In this document: piece by piece, positions 34,151 through 48,324 of the stretch
How the letters are laid out: each line of letters begins with the position of its first letter
Numbering within the stretch: position 1 is the first letter of the stretch
NCBI GenBank assembly: GCA_020226215.1
Contig: CM035234.1
Coordinates: 14,350,713-14,414,712, forward strand
Reading direction: 5' to 3'
DNA: 64,000 bases
From: Sindora glabra
Taxonomy: Eukaryota; Streptophyta; Magnoliopsida; Fabales; Fabaceae
Position numbers and translations under genes: made by a program
Notes under the pieces: model-generated
What the model was told of the DNA's origin: nothing
The model's database searches: none
Seen by the model: the letters and a program-made list of their open reading frames with translations, nothing else

Positions 34151-35830
34151 TGAGAGTTTATCTAAAAAAGGAATTTTTTTCTAACCTTTCAAAATAACCA
34201 AATGGAGTGTAAGAGGGCCCTAAAGCTCTGCCATCAAAACACTAATGTTACCTAAGAATTTATTGAAACCTACTACACAATTCTCGACATTTACACAAAA
34301 TTCACCCCCACACCTAACAACATTAAAGTGCTTAACTAAACTATTAGTATTACTCTTCATCTAATCACCACTAGGACATCTCCAACTAATTAATATTCCA
34401 GATCTGGCAACATTAGGATTACATTGATGAAGAGCCTTTTAAGTGACTCCTTTGTCTTAGATTAAGCAATAAACAAGACATTGAATATGCTTTTAGTTTT
34501 CCTTTCCAAAAAGAATTTATTATGACTAATCTATATTAGCTAATAGAAAAAGTCAAAGAATGTCTGCCAATACTTATGATTATTGAAACCAAAATTATTA
34601 AAATGGTTCCAAACCATCTAATCAATGAAAGGTAGTAAGAAGAATTTATTTCTAATAAGATGGCTTAATCACATATAGTTATAAGTTTTAAACGAAATCT
34701 CAATCTTAAAGCACATGAAAAGTCAATTCACTTTTATTTCCACATCGAGGACAAACATTAATGTTTGTGAGCTTCCTTACTTTTCATTAACTATTTGTTA
34801 GAAGTCTCCTTTTTTATGATAACCATAGAAAGGTTCTAATCCTTTCCGACCTTGGCTAACAACTAGTGGTACAAATGAGTTAAGTTATTAGTAAGCAATT
34901 CGAGATCAATTCATAAAAAATTTAATTTGAGTTTAAATTTTAACAAGCCAAGCTAAACGAGTTAAGCTTATTTATCAAATGAGTCAATTTTAAGTTTTTT
35001 ATTACTCGACTCAAGTTATTTGTAAGTTTAAACAAACTTAGTATAAAATATATTTTTATTTTTATATTTTATATAATATAAATATAAAAAATTAAATAAA
35101 TTGTTATAAGCTCGTTTAAGATCATTTAAGCTCATTTGAAATCAAATATAACTTAAGTTCAAGCTTAAGATCAAATATTTAGATTTAATTAAGAATTTGA
35201 AGTAAGAAATCTAATACTCGTTTAAGCTTAAATAAGTTAAATTAAATTTATGTTCAAATCGAGCTTGAGCTTGAGCTCCACATTTTCAAGCTCAATGAGC
35301 TCAAGCTCAAACTTGAGCTTTTTGAGCTCATTTAATATTATCAAGCTTGAGTTCGAGCTCGAGCTCGAACATGTAGATATTTAGCTTGATTTAACTTATT
35401 TGCATCCTTACTAACACCAAATAGACTTCTATACCAGAACTTTAATTATGTTCACATTAGAAGTAAAAAAGTTACATGCTATATTTTTCCAAGCCATGTT
35501 ATTTAGATGTAAATTTTTTAAAAGAGAAATCATACTATAAATTTTATCCATAATACATCAAGAAATCCAATTCTTAAGCTTATGAATGTCCTAAGTACTG
35601 ATCTCAATAACATAAGATACTACTGGTAGGTTCTCCTCAAAAAATGCCAATTAAATATTAAGGAGGGAGTGTAAGGCATTCACTCCACAAATCCAATTAT
35701 CTTGCTAGAAAGAAGCTTCTAAACCATTACTAAAAATTCATTTCACACTCTGTAGAAGTTCATTCCAAACTCCACATGTTTCTTATTAAAGATTGGAATT
35801 GCCATTTTTCCTCTTTATAAAAAGTAAATA
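34150..35830 (-). pseudogene. Decayed LINE 3' part: zf-RVT and RNase H-like remnants
   Basis: Minus-strand translation gives a zinc-binding reverse transcriptase motif near 34700-34770 (VCPRCGNKSELTFHVL) and an RNase H-like block near 34200-34300 (VGFNKFLGNISVLMAEL, where the following Trp is now a stop). Upstream material continues at 35411-35830. Numerous stops and frameshifts are present. The plant LINE families that carry C-terminal RNase H have this domain order. A 547-bp hAT-type insertion interrupts it at 34864-35410. Non-functional. Confidence 0.65.
34864..35410. mobile_element. hAT-type non-autonomous element (547 bp) inside the LINE
   Basis: The left end is TAGTGGTACAAATGAG. The reverse complement of the right end is TAAGGATGCAAATAAG (11 of 16 positions agree). 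Flanks are ctaacaac (34856-34863) and ctaacacc (35411-35418), an 8-bp duplication with one mismatch. The interior is rich in gagctcgagctt/aagctcaagctt motifs, typical of abundant plant hAT-like repeats. LINE coding similarity resumes on both sides, which supports the insertion limits. Confidence 0.7.
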
Positions 35831-36687
35831 CTTTTTTTAATAAAAAATTATGAATTTTTGTTAGAAGTGGATCTCGATCGAGTAGTATCGATTAAGACAC
35901 CCTATCCTATGCAACCAAAGCTACCTGTTTATTTCAAAATTTAACCCACACTCATCAATTAGATAGCATAAAATCATTACTAACTACCTAGTTCAAATAT
36001 AGTTGAGTTGTAATGGTGTAAGATAACCAAATATGCTTAGCCAATTTAATCATTAAATAAAATGAAAACTTTTTAAATTTTGCACTAAAATGCACTTGTT
36101 TATGTAGCATAATACAAGTGAAAACTAGGGATTCAACCACTATTCACACTAAAATTGTTTAACAATACAATAAGGAATCTAAAGTTACAAATTAACAAAA
36201 TAAAGCACCAAAATGGGCAAAATGGTAGCATATTACTCTTATATGCTAGAAATTTGGAGAAATTGAATTCAAATTCTGAAACCATGAAGCATTTAATAAG
36301 TAGAGAGAGATAGAATATGAAGTTTTTATATTATTTTCTATTAAATGAACAAAAGAAAAGGAGTAGTTATGCACTAATTACCAATGCCTATCTAGAACTA
36401 GCCTTATCTTGTATGTGTGCTATATAGCTATGTACGATCATTAACGATGCTTTTACTATAATAATTATACTAGTGGCAATGTGCATGCTACATACTAATA
36501 ATGCTTAAATAAGCTAACAATTAATAAAGAAATAACACTAGCCTTTGCTACATTATTATGGACAAAAAGAGTAAAAGTTAGAAGCAAAAATTTTTTTAAC
36601 TAGATGGCATATCTGTTTACAAAGTATAGTACCTTAATTACTATCTAAAATAAGAACCATTAACTTAAAGATACCTATAATCGCAAA

Positions 36688-36758
<71 letters not shown>

Positions 36759-38220
36759 ACATGGTAATTAGTTATTAAAGTGATCAATTCCTTTAGCTAA
36801 ATCAAATTAAACCCCTTGGACTTCTAGTTAAAAGTTAGGCTTAAATACATTTTTGGTCCTCTAAAATATAAATCGATTACATTTAGCCCCTTTTCAAATG
36901 ATTATTCAATTTTAGTCCTCCTAATATACAAAATAAATCAATTTTAGCCTACTTAATAACTTGCTATCTATTTTTCATCTATTTTCAAATGAAATTGCTA
37001 ACTTGGCATAATGAAGGCTAAGGTGAAAAAAAATTAAACCCATCTGTTTATGTCCTTTTTTTTCCTTTCTTCTTTTTTTTCCTTCTTTTTCCTTTTCTTT
37101 TTTCTTTAGCTTTACCACTAAGTGCCTCTAAATTTGCTCTGAGGTTGCCCAAAATCGTTGATTTGCCAATTAACTATCTTCACCTCTAACTTATTCTGAA
37201 AGCATAATACTCAAATGCACTTTAAATGGCATATTATTTAAAAATACATTATTAGGTCTACTTGGATAACTTACAAAAGAATTTAAACTCAACTCCATAG
37301 GATCATAGCTTATTGTGGCAAATCCTAGCAACTTAGTGTTAGAAATTTCTCAAGGCAACATCACTACAGAAGTAATAAAATTGCACATTGACTATAAGAT
37401 GAGTAGAAAATGGATTTTATGAATTTGTAAAAGTATCAAACTCAACAATAACTATTCCAATCTTGCCTTTTATGCTTGATCTCCCCCTTTCTATGAATCC
37501 TTCCACCATGGCCTTTTCAAGCGCTATTATTAGGCTGAGTTTGCTAATCGTACTGCCTATTCAAAGCCCAAAATCTTTGTTGAAGCCACTTTTTAAATCT
37601 ACAAGAACTATATCTATTTTTACATTAACTGCATCATTATCATTACTCTGATCTTTGCAATTTTGCTCACTTTACCACATAAGTAAATTCATTTGAATTC
37701 TTTCAATAGAGTATTAGCTTTAGCAAATTTTTTCTCAATTGCAAAATGCAAGCTATATACAAATGTTATGTTACCTTAAACCCACCTAATCTCAAAAATG
37801 AAGAAAAATGAAAATAAAGGTGGCTTTACGTATATAGCATGTAAATTGAAATGAACAAATAGAACCTCTCAATTGCTCCATGCTGGCTTACTATATTATC
37901 TTTCAATTTACTATAAAGGTAAATTCATTTGAATTCAAACTACAAATTATTAATTAGATTGCCTTTCAGCTAAAATGTGTATTCAATTGATTTGTTTTTT
38001 ATAAAGCTAAAAATGTATTTAACCTTAAAGCTATAGGTTATAACCCTTGATTATTTACTTCATTTCCTCTTAATATGCCATTTTTGTACTACACCATTAT
38101 TTCCACCTTCATGAGGAGTACTTGATACATTTACACAAATAAAAGCATAAATAATTAATTAGCATTTAAAATGAAAATATTTAATTAATTAATAAAGTTA
38201 ATTAGTGAATACCTTGCCTT
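35831..38220. other. AT-rich intergenic region, no gene seen
   Basis: No supported coding sequence. A patch at 36840-37000 repeats phrases of the kind tttggtcc...aattttagtcc, common at plant transposon ends, but I could not define an element. An open frame at 37463-37651 has no recognisable content. Confidence 0.45.
36692..36753. repeat. (TA)31 microsatellite
   Basis: An uninterrupted ta dinucleotide run of about 62 bases. It is likely polymorphic and could form a cruciform. Confidence 0.97.
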
Positions 38221-38229
38221 ATCTCTTCA

Positions 38230-41200
38230 TATGCCTTAATGTTATCCACCATTTCCACATTTTAGAACTTGACCTTGTTATGCTTCAACCAATTTTGAGT
38301 GTAAATGAAAGCTCCTAAACACCTATAATACACACCGCTATTGCAAAATATAGATCCGAAAATGGCCCTGAATATAAGGATAGCTAACATATCCTTTGCC
38401 ATCATAGAAAGTACATCAAATGTAGATGTATTCATCTTTTACTAAGTTAAGACATCATGAGTATCACCTACGTCATCAATACAAGGTTCATAAAGATATC
38501 TTTCTAACTCATTCTTTATCTAAATTTTGTCTTTCTTCTTGAAATGAGATTAGAAGGCAATATTTTTACCTTTCTAAGCATGATTTTCAAGGCTAAAATC
38601 ACTTTACCTTGATACCTCTCCTTATAAGTTCCCTTTTTCTCTCTTATTTACATTGGGCTTCCCATATTCATTTAAAAATCATTCATACATCCTAATTAAT
38701 AATGCTTTAACTCTTTTTGCCATAGTTTCAATAAATGCCTTTCCATATATATCTCTTCAAAGGATCAAGCAATGTAAGCTAACTTGTATTTTAGACTAAG
38801 AACATCTACAATAACATGACAGGGTTTGTGCTTTCAATTAAACCCTAGTACTTGTCATACTTAACATTTATCTTAATTCTCATGAAATACAAAATAATTA
38901 AAATTTTCAACTAAGGTCCAAGTTTTTAACTCATTTGCACAAGAGAAATATAAATGTAAATAGAATCATAAGTAACATGCAAAAAATTAGATAAAGCTAA
39001 TGTCACATTATAGAAAATTTTCATAAACTTGATAAGTGCTTTTCGATTATCCTAATCCCCACCCTTAAAAGAAACCTTTCTTTTCTTAAAATTATGGAAA
39101 TAGAGTTAAAAGTCCTTGTCATCCTTCTCTAACCTTTCAAATGCTTTCTGGAACTTCTCAATTGATTCAAGCATTTTATATGCTGAGTTCTACTTAGTAG
39201 AACCATCAAGGCAAATTAAGCCTTCATAAGATATATTTTTAACTTCAACATTCATTTTAAACTTGCCTAGGAGGAGATAACCTTACATGTCTAACGACAT
39301 GGCATATGGTAGATATAGAGTCATGATAATCTTTCAACCTTTCATTCACTAGAGAATATATACACAACACCTCATATGCATCATATCCTTATTTAAAGCA
39401 ATCCCTTCCAATTCCTAACTTCATTTTTTAAGTATGTTATTGCAATATCATTAGATATAGTATTATCAATAATTATGGTGAAAACCTACTTCAAATCCTA
39501 TTCATTCAAAGAAGCATCAATTATTTTCCCTTTATGATTTATAATAAGTATAAAGTTCATAATGCATTTTTGTAAATTCTAATTATTGTTTATAAAATAA
39601 ATAGTTAATAAGTAATTCAAATTTTGCACAGATATCGAATAATTAGTAGTCAAGCACACTCACATACAATCACTCTTCAACAAACCCGTAAGTTTAACTT
39701 TCTCCTCTAAGAAGATTTTATAGCAATTTTTGGTTACTATATTCCTACATGGCATATCCAACCTAAGAAAAAGCTTTTTATACATATATTAAGCTCCTAT
39801 GATGTCACTTTTAGAATTTTAGAATTTTATTTCATAAGAGAAAAAAGATTAAATAAATTAATATTTATGAAAACAATTAGTCTATTTTAATCCCAATGAT
39901 TTAAAATGAAAATTTCATAAGGGGAATAATAAACATTAATAGAGAAAAAGTAAATGAGATATTAAGAGAAAAAGAATCAATTAATTAAACTATTTTTATA
40001 TAGAAATTTTGAGTAAGTAGAAATAAATTATTTGAATAAGTTTAAATTAAGAAACTTGTATGAGTGATCAAGTGTGTGGAATAAAAGTGTTAAAGCCTTA
40101 AAGGTTGTAAATAACTAGATGTGAGTATATTATAAAAGAAATTTTTTTAGCAAATTGATAAAAATACATTTGCCCTTTTAAAACCTAATTCTAGCCTTTC
40201 TCACCTTATTTTTCTCGTCATAACTTTAAATTTTCCTTCCCTTCATTTCTTTTCTTCATTTTCTTCATTTCTGTGATTAATCAAGATAAAGGAAATAATT
40301 TTTGCCAAATTCTTCATACAATTAAGATAAAGACATCTAAAACTTCAGTAATATCAAGTTCATCTTTCATTTTTCTTTAAAATTTGAAAAAGCTCAAATC
40401 TTGACATAAAAAAGGAAATGGAATTTTTGAAATTTCAAATGATTAGGGCTAAAGGACAACATATCAAACCTATAAAGTCTTTCTTTATACTAGGTGAGTT
40501 AACATCCTAATCTTAGTTTCAAGGTTTATATGGTTTTATCTAACTATTTATGTTTTAGGTAATGTTTTACATTTAATAAAAATGGTGAATTGTAATAACT
40601 AAATGGTGTATATATGTTAGATATAACTTAAATGAGGCTCCTTTGAGATAAATTTATAGTTTAGTGATGACTAGTTTAGGGTTTAGGAAGAAATTTATGA
40701 CATTTTGAACAATAACTTCATGTTAGGAAAATTTGCAAAAACCTAGTTTAATAGTCAATCATTAAACTATAACAATCAATTAGTGATATGGGAATTTGTT
40801 AAAGTTTTCTTTTAGAAGTCAATGGTTAATCACTAAAATCCTGATGGTTAACTGTTGCTCTCTTAGTGTCCAAACTTTGTACCTTGAATTGATGTTTTAT
40901 TTATTTTAAATCAAATGCAATTGTCCTTAGTAAGGTGTAATCATCTATGAAATAAATTATTTTCTTAAAATGGTTATCTTATTTCTATATTTATATAAGG
41001 ATGATTAAGATATATTAAAGTTATTGAAGGATGGATAAGGTAAAAATTAATAATATTATATGAGATATATAAGTAATATGAAGTTAGAATTAAACTCATA
41101 GATGTTTATAAACATAATTTAGTTAAGATTATGTTGCTATAGACTTGAATTAATTTAAACCTTGAATTTACTATCCATGTTATGTAAGAATATAATTATA

Positions 41201-42910
41201 TTAAATGTTAAGTTACTTGTGGCCGTGTATGGAGGATATGGTTTATTCGTGAATACAATTGTATTTGATATTTATATTGTTTGTGTAACTTAAGGTATTA
41301 ATGCCAATAGTTGTAAAAAAATAAAATGTGTGGCCATGTAAAAGAAGCATAAAATGATTGTAAATTGAGATATGCGTACTTGATGAGAATGACTATGATG
41401 AAATAATGAGAAATGTGATAGAGGTAATATGATATATGAACACTAGATCCGGTAATAGTTTGTGAAAAGATAAATTGACCCTAGAAGGACAAATATTAGT
41501 TTTATGATAAGTTTAAGGTTAACCAAAAGTCATAAAAAATTTAAATGCTTTCTTGTTTTGGTTATCTATGTTTTATGTAACAATGTTATAACTTGAATAA
41601 AAACATAATTCACTTGATGATGTAAATAACTCTAATGAATTGTGTATGCCATAATTATGGCATGAATTATGTAATAATACTAAAGAGTACAACTATTTAT
41701 TCATGATTGCGATAATACTTATGAAAATGATATTGTGACAAGTGTGGTTAAGTGTTTAGATTTACAGAAGTGTAAATCCAATTGGTAAGTTACTTTTTGA
41801 TTATTTATAATTAATTGCACTAGAATATTCATTCATAAGGTTCCAAACTTATCCTTCAGTGTGTTTTATCATTATAGAATCTCAGGTTGTTACTTCACCA
41901 GTACCTAAAAGTTAGACCCTCAGGAGTTCATCCAATGTGATTATAGGCAACAATTAATATTCAATTATAAATGCATTCAGGCCTTCATCTAAGTAAGATA
42001 GAAAATAGCAATGGAATAATAACTTATATTTAGTAAGGCTTGTTAGGCTAGTTTATCTTTAAATTTGGTAGATATAATTATGTTTATTTTCTTAGGATTT
42101 AAATTCTAATTCATTAAATGAGAATTTCATCTTTTCTCGGTAATGTATAAAATATTTTTCCATAATTACTTTTATGTTTGCTACATTAAAATAATAATGC
42201 AGGTTAGGCTAGTGAAAATTGAATAAAGGGTTCTATATTAATCATAATTAGAGTTAGATTGTAATAAATCTGAACTTCTTTACTACCTTGAAAGGTTCCT
42301 CATCATATATCATAAAGCAAAAACTGCCTTTCTACATTTTTTTCATAACAACTACATTGGAAATGAAACCAAACAATTATTTCATAATAGACTTCACATC
42401 AAAATTGAAAACTAGAATCACTAAGTGAGTGTGCATGTTTTATACATTTTAGAATATAAGTAAGCAAGTTTGAAGTTTTATACTATTTACTACCATAAAG
42501 GAACCTAATCCCATAATGAATGAACTTGGCAATAGGTTCATTCTCTTTATCCTTTGATACTTTTATAAAGAAGTTCTATATTAGTTACTATCTTCGTGTC
42601 TAAATTCCCACTTACTTTTTTGCATTTAACTTCTTTGATATAACCTTCTTCCTTTTCTTAGAGTTTACCATTACAACTTATTTTCCTTTCATTTTTGAAC
42701 TAGAGGTCAGGACTTTTCCTTTATCACTAGGAACTATTGAAATCTTTTGACAACTTGTAGTAGGAGCTTTGTCCTTGTTGATTAAGGATTGTTAGGTTGG
42801 AGTTAATGTTATTGAAAAGAGGTGTTATGTTATTAAACTCGCAAAAATAGGTAGATATTGTACCAAAGTTAGAATAACCACCCCATCGGCAGTTGGATCA
42901 TTCAAATCCA
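38230..42910 (-). pseudogene. hAT transposase (BED finger, RICESLEEPER-like), in two separated blocks
   Basis: The upstream block (about 42910-42235) starts MDLNDPTADG, has a basic stretch (SKKRKKVISKK), a decayed BED finger (ENEPIAKFIHYGIRFLYGSK, where two expected zinc ligands are changed) and MIYDEEPFKVVKKF. The downstream block (about 39640-38230) shows LVNERLKDYHDSISTI, MLESIEKFQKAFERLEKDD, KNELERYLYEP and the dimerisation end LSMMAKDMLAI. Order and content fit Ac/Tam3-type transposases. Stops occur every few dozen codons. Between the blocks lie about 2.6 kb with no matching sequence, probably a later insertion. TIRs were not found. Confidence 0.7.
39641..42234. other. Possible insertion separating the two hAT blocks
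   Basis: AT-rich, no coding similarity seen on either strand. A slightly richer patch at 41870-41960 (caggagttcatcc) may belong to an LTR or other non-coding element. Ends and target duplication were not identified. Confidence 0.35.
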
Positions 42911-43188
42911 TTTAAGAAAAGAATGTAAAATTTAAACAACAAAAGAAAATATTGAAAATTGAGAATGATCACTATATAAAATTGATTTAATTAAAATAAT
43001 ACTATTACATTCATAATGCTTATTGAAAAAAGAAAAAAATAATCCATTAAAATTTATTTGAAAAATAAACTTGCATCCATTATACATAAACTTTGAAAAT
43101 ATATTGTTTAAATTGAAAAATAAATGGTCTAAACATTAACCAAATAAGTAAAACATGATGAAATAATAAACCCTAAATCTTCAATCCT

Positions 43189-43377
43189 TTAGCCTCGTAT
43201 ATCTCTATTGGTAGTAGATATTGTAAACTCTTCTTCACATCCCCAACATCTTATAATTCCCTCATTAACTCTATTGAAGTGATTCCAAATAGGAAATCTT
43301 CGTTGATGATTGCCCCTGCTTCCATTTGCACCATTCCTATTTCCAAAAAAAAGATTATGACCATCATTTTTCCCCAC
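43189..43377 (-). pseudogene. Isolated BED zinc finger fragment
   Basis: The 62-codon minus-strand frame contains FPIWNHFNRVNEGIIRCWGC followed by EEEFTISTTNRD. This fits the front half of a BED finger (W-x-HF, then C-x2-C). The distal His pair is not preserved. It lies upstream of the other hAT remnant on the same strand but duplicates its finger, so it probably derives from a second hAT copy. Confidence 0.55.
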
Positions 43378-45660
43378 CCCTCTCCCTTATCTTGGGTATC
43401 CATTAAACATATAAGGTTTATGTTCTATACATAATCATATCTCTTCAAAAATAATAAAGGTACAAAGGAAGGAATATACTATAACATTAACACATCAAAA
43501 TATGCATAATGGTCATATTCATTATTGCAGAAGTCATTATTAACTGTAATTAATATAGCATATGAAAACATGATTAATTCTCTTTAAAAATATATACAAG
43601 ACAATAATATTCACATGATTTCTCATTAACATTGTAGAAAAAATCAAATGCATTGTGGAAAATGATTAAATACTTCCTTCTATTAACAAATAACTTAAAA
43701 AATCTAAATAGTAAATAAATTAGGAAATAAGAGCACATGCACATATAATAATTTAGCATTCATGGCTTAAACTAGAAAGGAATTAGTAAGCAATATAAGT
43801 ACCATGCATTTTTTCACATTAGATTCATTTTTGCAATTTCCAAAACTTTATAGTAAGCCATTCAATAATGAGATACAATGAAAAACATAAGATAAAATCA
43901 TATTCCAGAACTTTATAGTAAGTCATCCATAGCATATGGTGCATAATTAATGCCTTAAGTGCACAGATGCTACTAGAGTAATAATGTTTTAGTTATTTTT
44001 ATTTTTGACATATATATAGTTAAATGTAATAACCAAACCAGAAAAAAATAAATGCCAACAAACAAATAAAATCCAAAAAACTATAGAATAAATCGAGTTA
44101 GATACATTAGCAGAGTAGTTGAAAAGTTAACACATGAACCACAAAGCACAAAGAAAAACATATTAACTTGAAAATTTAACACATGAACCATAAAGCACAA
44201 AGAAAAACATATTAACTAAGGTGTTTCATAGCCATTAGCCTATAAAAGACTTTGAGTTCATGACAATATGAACTATAAAAAATTTTTAAAGATATCCTAG
44301 GGATCCTTCCTAATAAATAGCATTAAAGCAAATGAAAAATTCATAAATGAAATATCAAGTCAAATGAATGCAAAACGTTTCAACATTAGGATAAGTCTCA
44401 CACATGAACACTCATTTTCTTTAACAGAATAACTAAGCCATTAGGAATGCTAGTGAAAGCATATTGTATCATACTCAATTGATCACAAATCCCTCATATT
44501 CAAAGAAATAATTAAACTAAGAAATTTAAATAACTAAAATTTTCAACTGATGATAACAATACACTTAGACAGACTCATTGATGATTTGCCTTTTCAACCT
44601 TAATGCTACAAGAAAATTAGAACTTAATATTGCATTCATAAATTATTGTAAAAACAAAAATGTAAGAACAAAAACATATTCTTCAATATTGTGTCTACTT
44701 TTCTTCACTCAAACTTTTAGCCTAGCAGTAAACTCAAATTCTATTTAAAGGAAATTACAACAATTAACAAAAGGACAATAAGAAATCAAAAGCAAGCCCA
44801 CATTCCAAGGAAAAAAATGCATCTCTAACTATAGACATAATTAGTAATTAGACATTACTACAGAGATTATAAGAACTACAAAATTAAATACATATTGTTA
44901 CACTAAAAGAAGTAAATGAAGAATAGAAGAATACAAATTCTTAAAGTCTAAAAAGAAAAAAAAATGAAATTAACTTACCAAAAAGGTAAATTCTTCATTG
45001 CCTATACTTTGTAACTTTAAGTAGAGCTCATAGAAGAAAGGGATTTAGTTTTGATGAGGTGCAAATTCTAATTGAAAAAGAACAAGTTGTTGATGAAGGG
45101 CTTTATCCGTGATAAAGGCCAATGTCTACTAAAGCTTTTTTAACAAAAAAGAGAAAGGAAAAGAGAAGGTATCAAGTAAATGAGGTAGGCCTTGGTTTGT
45201 TTGCTAAATAATTAGGTTAATGTGTGCTTAAAATGACATCATTCATTTTCCATTTTGGTCATTTTAGATACAATGATATGGATATCCCCATCCAAGCTTA
45301 ACCCAACCCAATATTAATGCATTTTTTATATTATAATTGTTTAGGTTGAGAAATCGAATTACTAGTTGATTTGGGTCGAGTTTGCAAAAATGGTCCATCC
45401 ATAGTTTTTGTATAATAATACATGTATTTATATTGTCAATTTTTTCTAAAATTAGTGAGAATTCAAATTCATAACACAATGTCTAAACATATAGGTTAAT
45501 TAATCCATTTTTCTAGGAAAGGAGAAACTTTTTACCACTAATGACTTTAAGAATGATATGTTTGTGAGTTAAAAGTAAATCGAAAGGAAGAAAAGGAAAG
45601 GAAAAGGAATGGATGATATTATGATTTTCTTTCCTTAAATGTTTAAAATTAGGAAATATT
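43378..45660. other. AT-rich intergenic region, no gene seen
   Basis: Apart from the tandem duplication at 44127-44218, I see no structured feature or supported frame. Confidence 0.5.
44127..44218. repeat. 49-bp tandem duplication
   Basis: A 49-bp unit opening ttaacacatgaacca (44127; second copy from about 44176) is repeated almost exactly, with one C/T difference early in the unit. The second copy is slightly truncated. Confidence 0.85.
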
Positions 45661-46056
45661 ACATTTTCCTTAACTCACATGTAATTTTAAGTATTAAAAT
45701 TCACTCACGTATACTTTAAATCGCCAAGATTTTGTCCATCTAACTCAATTTAGTATTCGTTCAAAACCAATCTATTTCTAAAAAAGCCTCACTCGACACC
45801 CTTTATTCAGCAACCATAGAACAAATTGCAAAAGACAAATCTCCAAGAGTTAGGCTATTTTTGCTATAGTTTAGTTTTGGATGAATATTAAATTAAGTTA
45901 AAATTTAGAGAAGTATAGATCACATGCAATTCACATGAGTTCTTTATTAAAATTTAGATAAAATATAGATTGGGTGGCTAAAGTGTTAAAAGTTGAAGAA
46001 CCATGAGTGAATATTAACATTTTGAATTACATATAGGTAAAGTGAAAATAAGCAAA
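45661..46056. mobile_element. MITE family copy 1
   Basis: The left arm (45661-45710) and right arm (46002-46056) are inverted copies sharing gagtgaat, ttaa-a-tt and ttacat(g/a)t(g/a). Related arms occur at 48325-48775 and 62981-63335, all containing the phrase aaaatcacatgt or a close form. No coding capacity. Confidence 0.5.
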
Positions 46057-48324
46057 ATCACATGTGGATAAAATAAATTTTTTTATTAAAATTATACAAA
46101 AAAATAAATAATGAAAAGTTAAACCAAATGTGTAGTTAATTGTAATACACTTTCCTACAATTTAATATTTTTTAAATAGTTAATTTAACTGTGATAAAAA
46201 TAATAAATTAAATAAATAATCTTTTAAAAATAAAATATCAAAAAAAAAAATTAAACGTTAGTGTGTTTTGGAGGGTCAAATTTAACCATATTCTCCTCTC
46301 TCATTCTCTAAAACTTATGAACACAAGAAAGGTAAACACCATAACTTTCATTTCCTTTCTTATTCCTTCATTCGCTCCAATCCAAACCAACGCGTAAGGA
46401 CCAGCAGGGTGGTGTCTGGGTGGTGTCTTGTTAATAAAGTTACCTATGGTTACCACAGGGAAGGAGTGCAAATTCCTTCCCTATCATCTTATTTCTTCCA
46501 TTCAGATATTCCTCCATTAATAATAATAATATCTTAAGGGAAAGACCCTTAACATGAACATTATTCTTTTTGAATTTAGGATTGATTGGTAATTAATTTA
46601 TATATTCATCAAAGTTCAAGTTGGAGGAATAGTCAATTTTTTAGTTAAGAAAAAAGAAAAAGCATTGACAATTTGCAAATATTATTATTAGTCTTTGAAG
46701 TAATTAATTACCTGCCCTGATCTTAAAGTGCAGTAAACTGCTTTTGCTTTTCTTATACTCAAAGAAAAGGAGTCCTATTATCGTATTCATTATGAAACTC
46801 GCCGTAACCAAAAAGAAAATTAGCTAATTTTAAGAGAGAAAATGACCTCAAATGGACACAAAGTTTTATAAATCTGGGTATGGATTTCTAGGTTGCATTG
46901 TATTTGTATATGTTAAACTTTGTTTCGGTATGTCTTCTGATAATTTACCTATGTTCTCTTTAAAAAAAATCAGTACATAGATCACATATGATATCATAAT
47001 TTATTTTTATTATTTATTTTAAACTCTATATTTCTAATTTAATTCTCATTAATTATATGACATGGAAATTATATATGAAAAAATAACAAAAGATAAATTA
47101 GTATACTATAACATTATGGCTTTTCTTCCAAATGATTAAAAAAATAATGCAATATAATAGAATAATAAATTAAATTGATAGTGAATTTTAATTTTAAGTT
47201 TTTTATAGTTTAAGGAATGATTTTTCAAGTTTTTAAAATTAAACAAGTAAAGTTTAATCATTCCAAAGTTGAAGGGAGTATTTTGCATTATTTCGTTTTT
47301 ATATATAATGTTAAAAAATTATACAAAAACTGGTACCTTAACAATGCAATAACACCTAATATTAGTTTAAGAATTTTATTCCTTTGAGGTTTGAATCTTA
47401 AATCTTGTATATGTAATGTTAAGTAAATTATCATTTTTATTCTTACGAGAAAAATAAACTTTGGAAAAGGGAGGTACAACAAATTAAAACTTATCAATTT
47501 TTTTTTCTTAAAGAGGTGAGAAGTACTACAGTTTTACTTACTTCTTGCAAAATTGCACCAGCATGTTTACTTTTGGAAACATAAAGAAGAATTAGCCATT
47601 GAAGTCTTGTGTATATTTTTCTTCTAAAATAACATTAATTAATATAATCATATTAAAAATGAAATCAAGAAGAAAATAGACACCAGCCCTCATTTGTATT
47701 GCTAAAAAATATTTTTCATAAAAAATATTATTTATATATATTAATAAAGAAATGATATGATATTGATGATTTAAAAAAATGATATCTAAAAATGTAGTAG
47801 TAGATGAAAATATTTTTTTAAAATATAAAAAATTATTTTTTAAATTTTTTAATATTTTATAATTATATATTGCTAGAAACGTTTTTCATCAAAAACAAAC
47901 CGAGAGTTGATTAAAAAGGCCTGTCAAGATTCTAGAATGATATGTTCAAAATATTGCATATAATATTAAAAAGGCAATATAAAATAATAATATTGGACAT
48001 TTGCTTTCGTCACAAAATCTAAACTACCCTTTTATAGTTGTAGCTAACATTACCCCTGGAAGCATGGCTCATGCGACAACTGCATCACCAATTTCTTAAT
48101 TTTCAACCTTTAGTTAATATAATATTATCTTTATCCTTTTTGATTAATTATTTGAAAAGCACCACTTACAAAGTTGAAATTATTAATATGATGAAACATA
48201 ATCAAGCTCAAGCACACGTCATAATTACAATTAATTATTAGAAATGGGAATTGATTAATGGAATAAACATTGAGAAAATTACACTTTATTTAATAATGAT
48301 TTCATCTTCTTTTATTTAATTTAT
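46057..48324. other. AT-rich intergenic region
   Basis: The patch 46375-46460 is more balanced in composition without an open frame. Nothing else recognisable is visible. Confidence 0.5.

Noticed and set aside
37463..37651. 62-codon plus-strand frame
   Set aside because: Hydrophobic/Ser-rich low-complexity translation with no start context or neighbours to support it.
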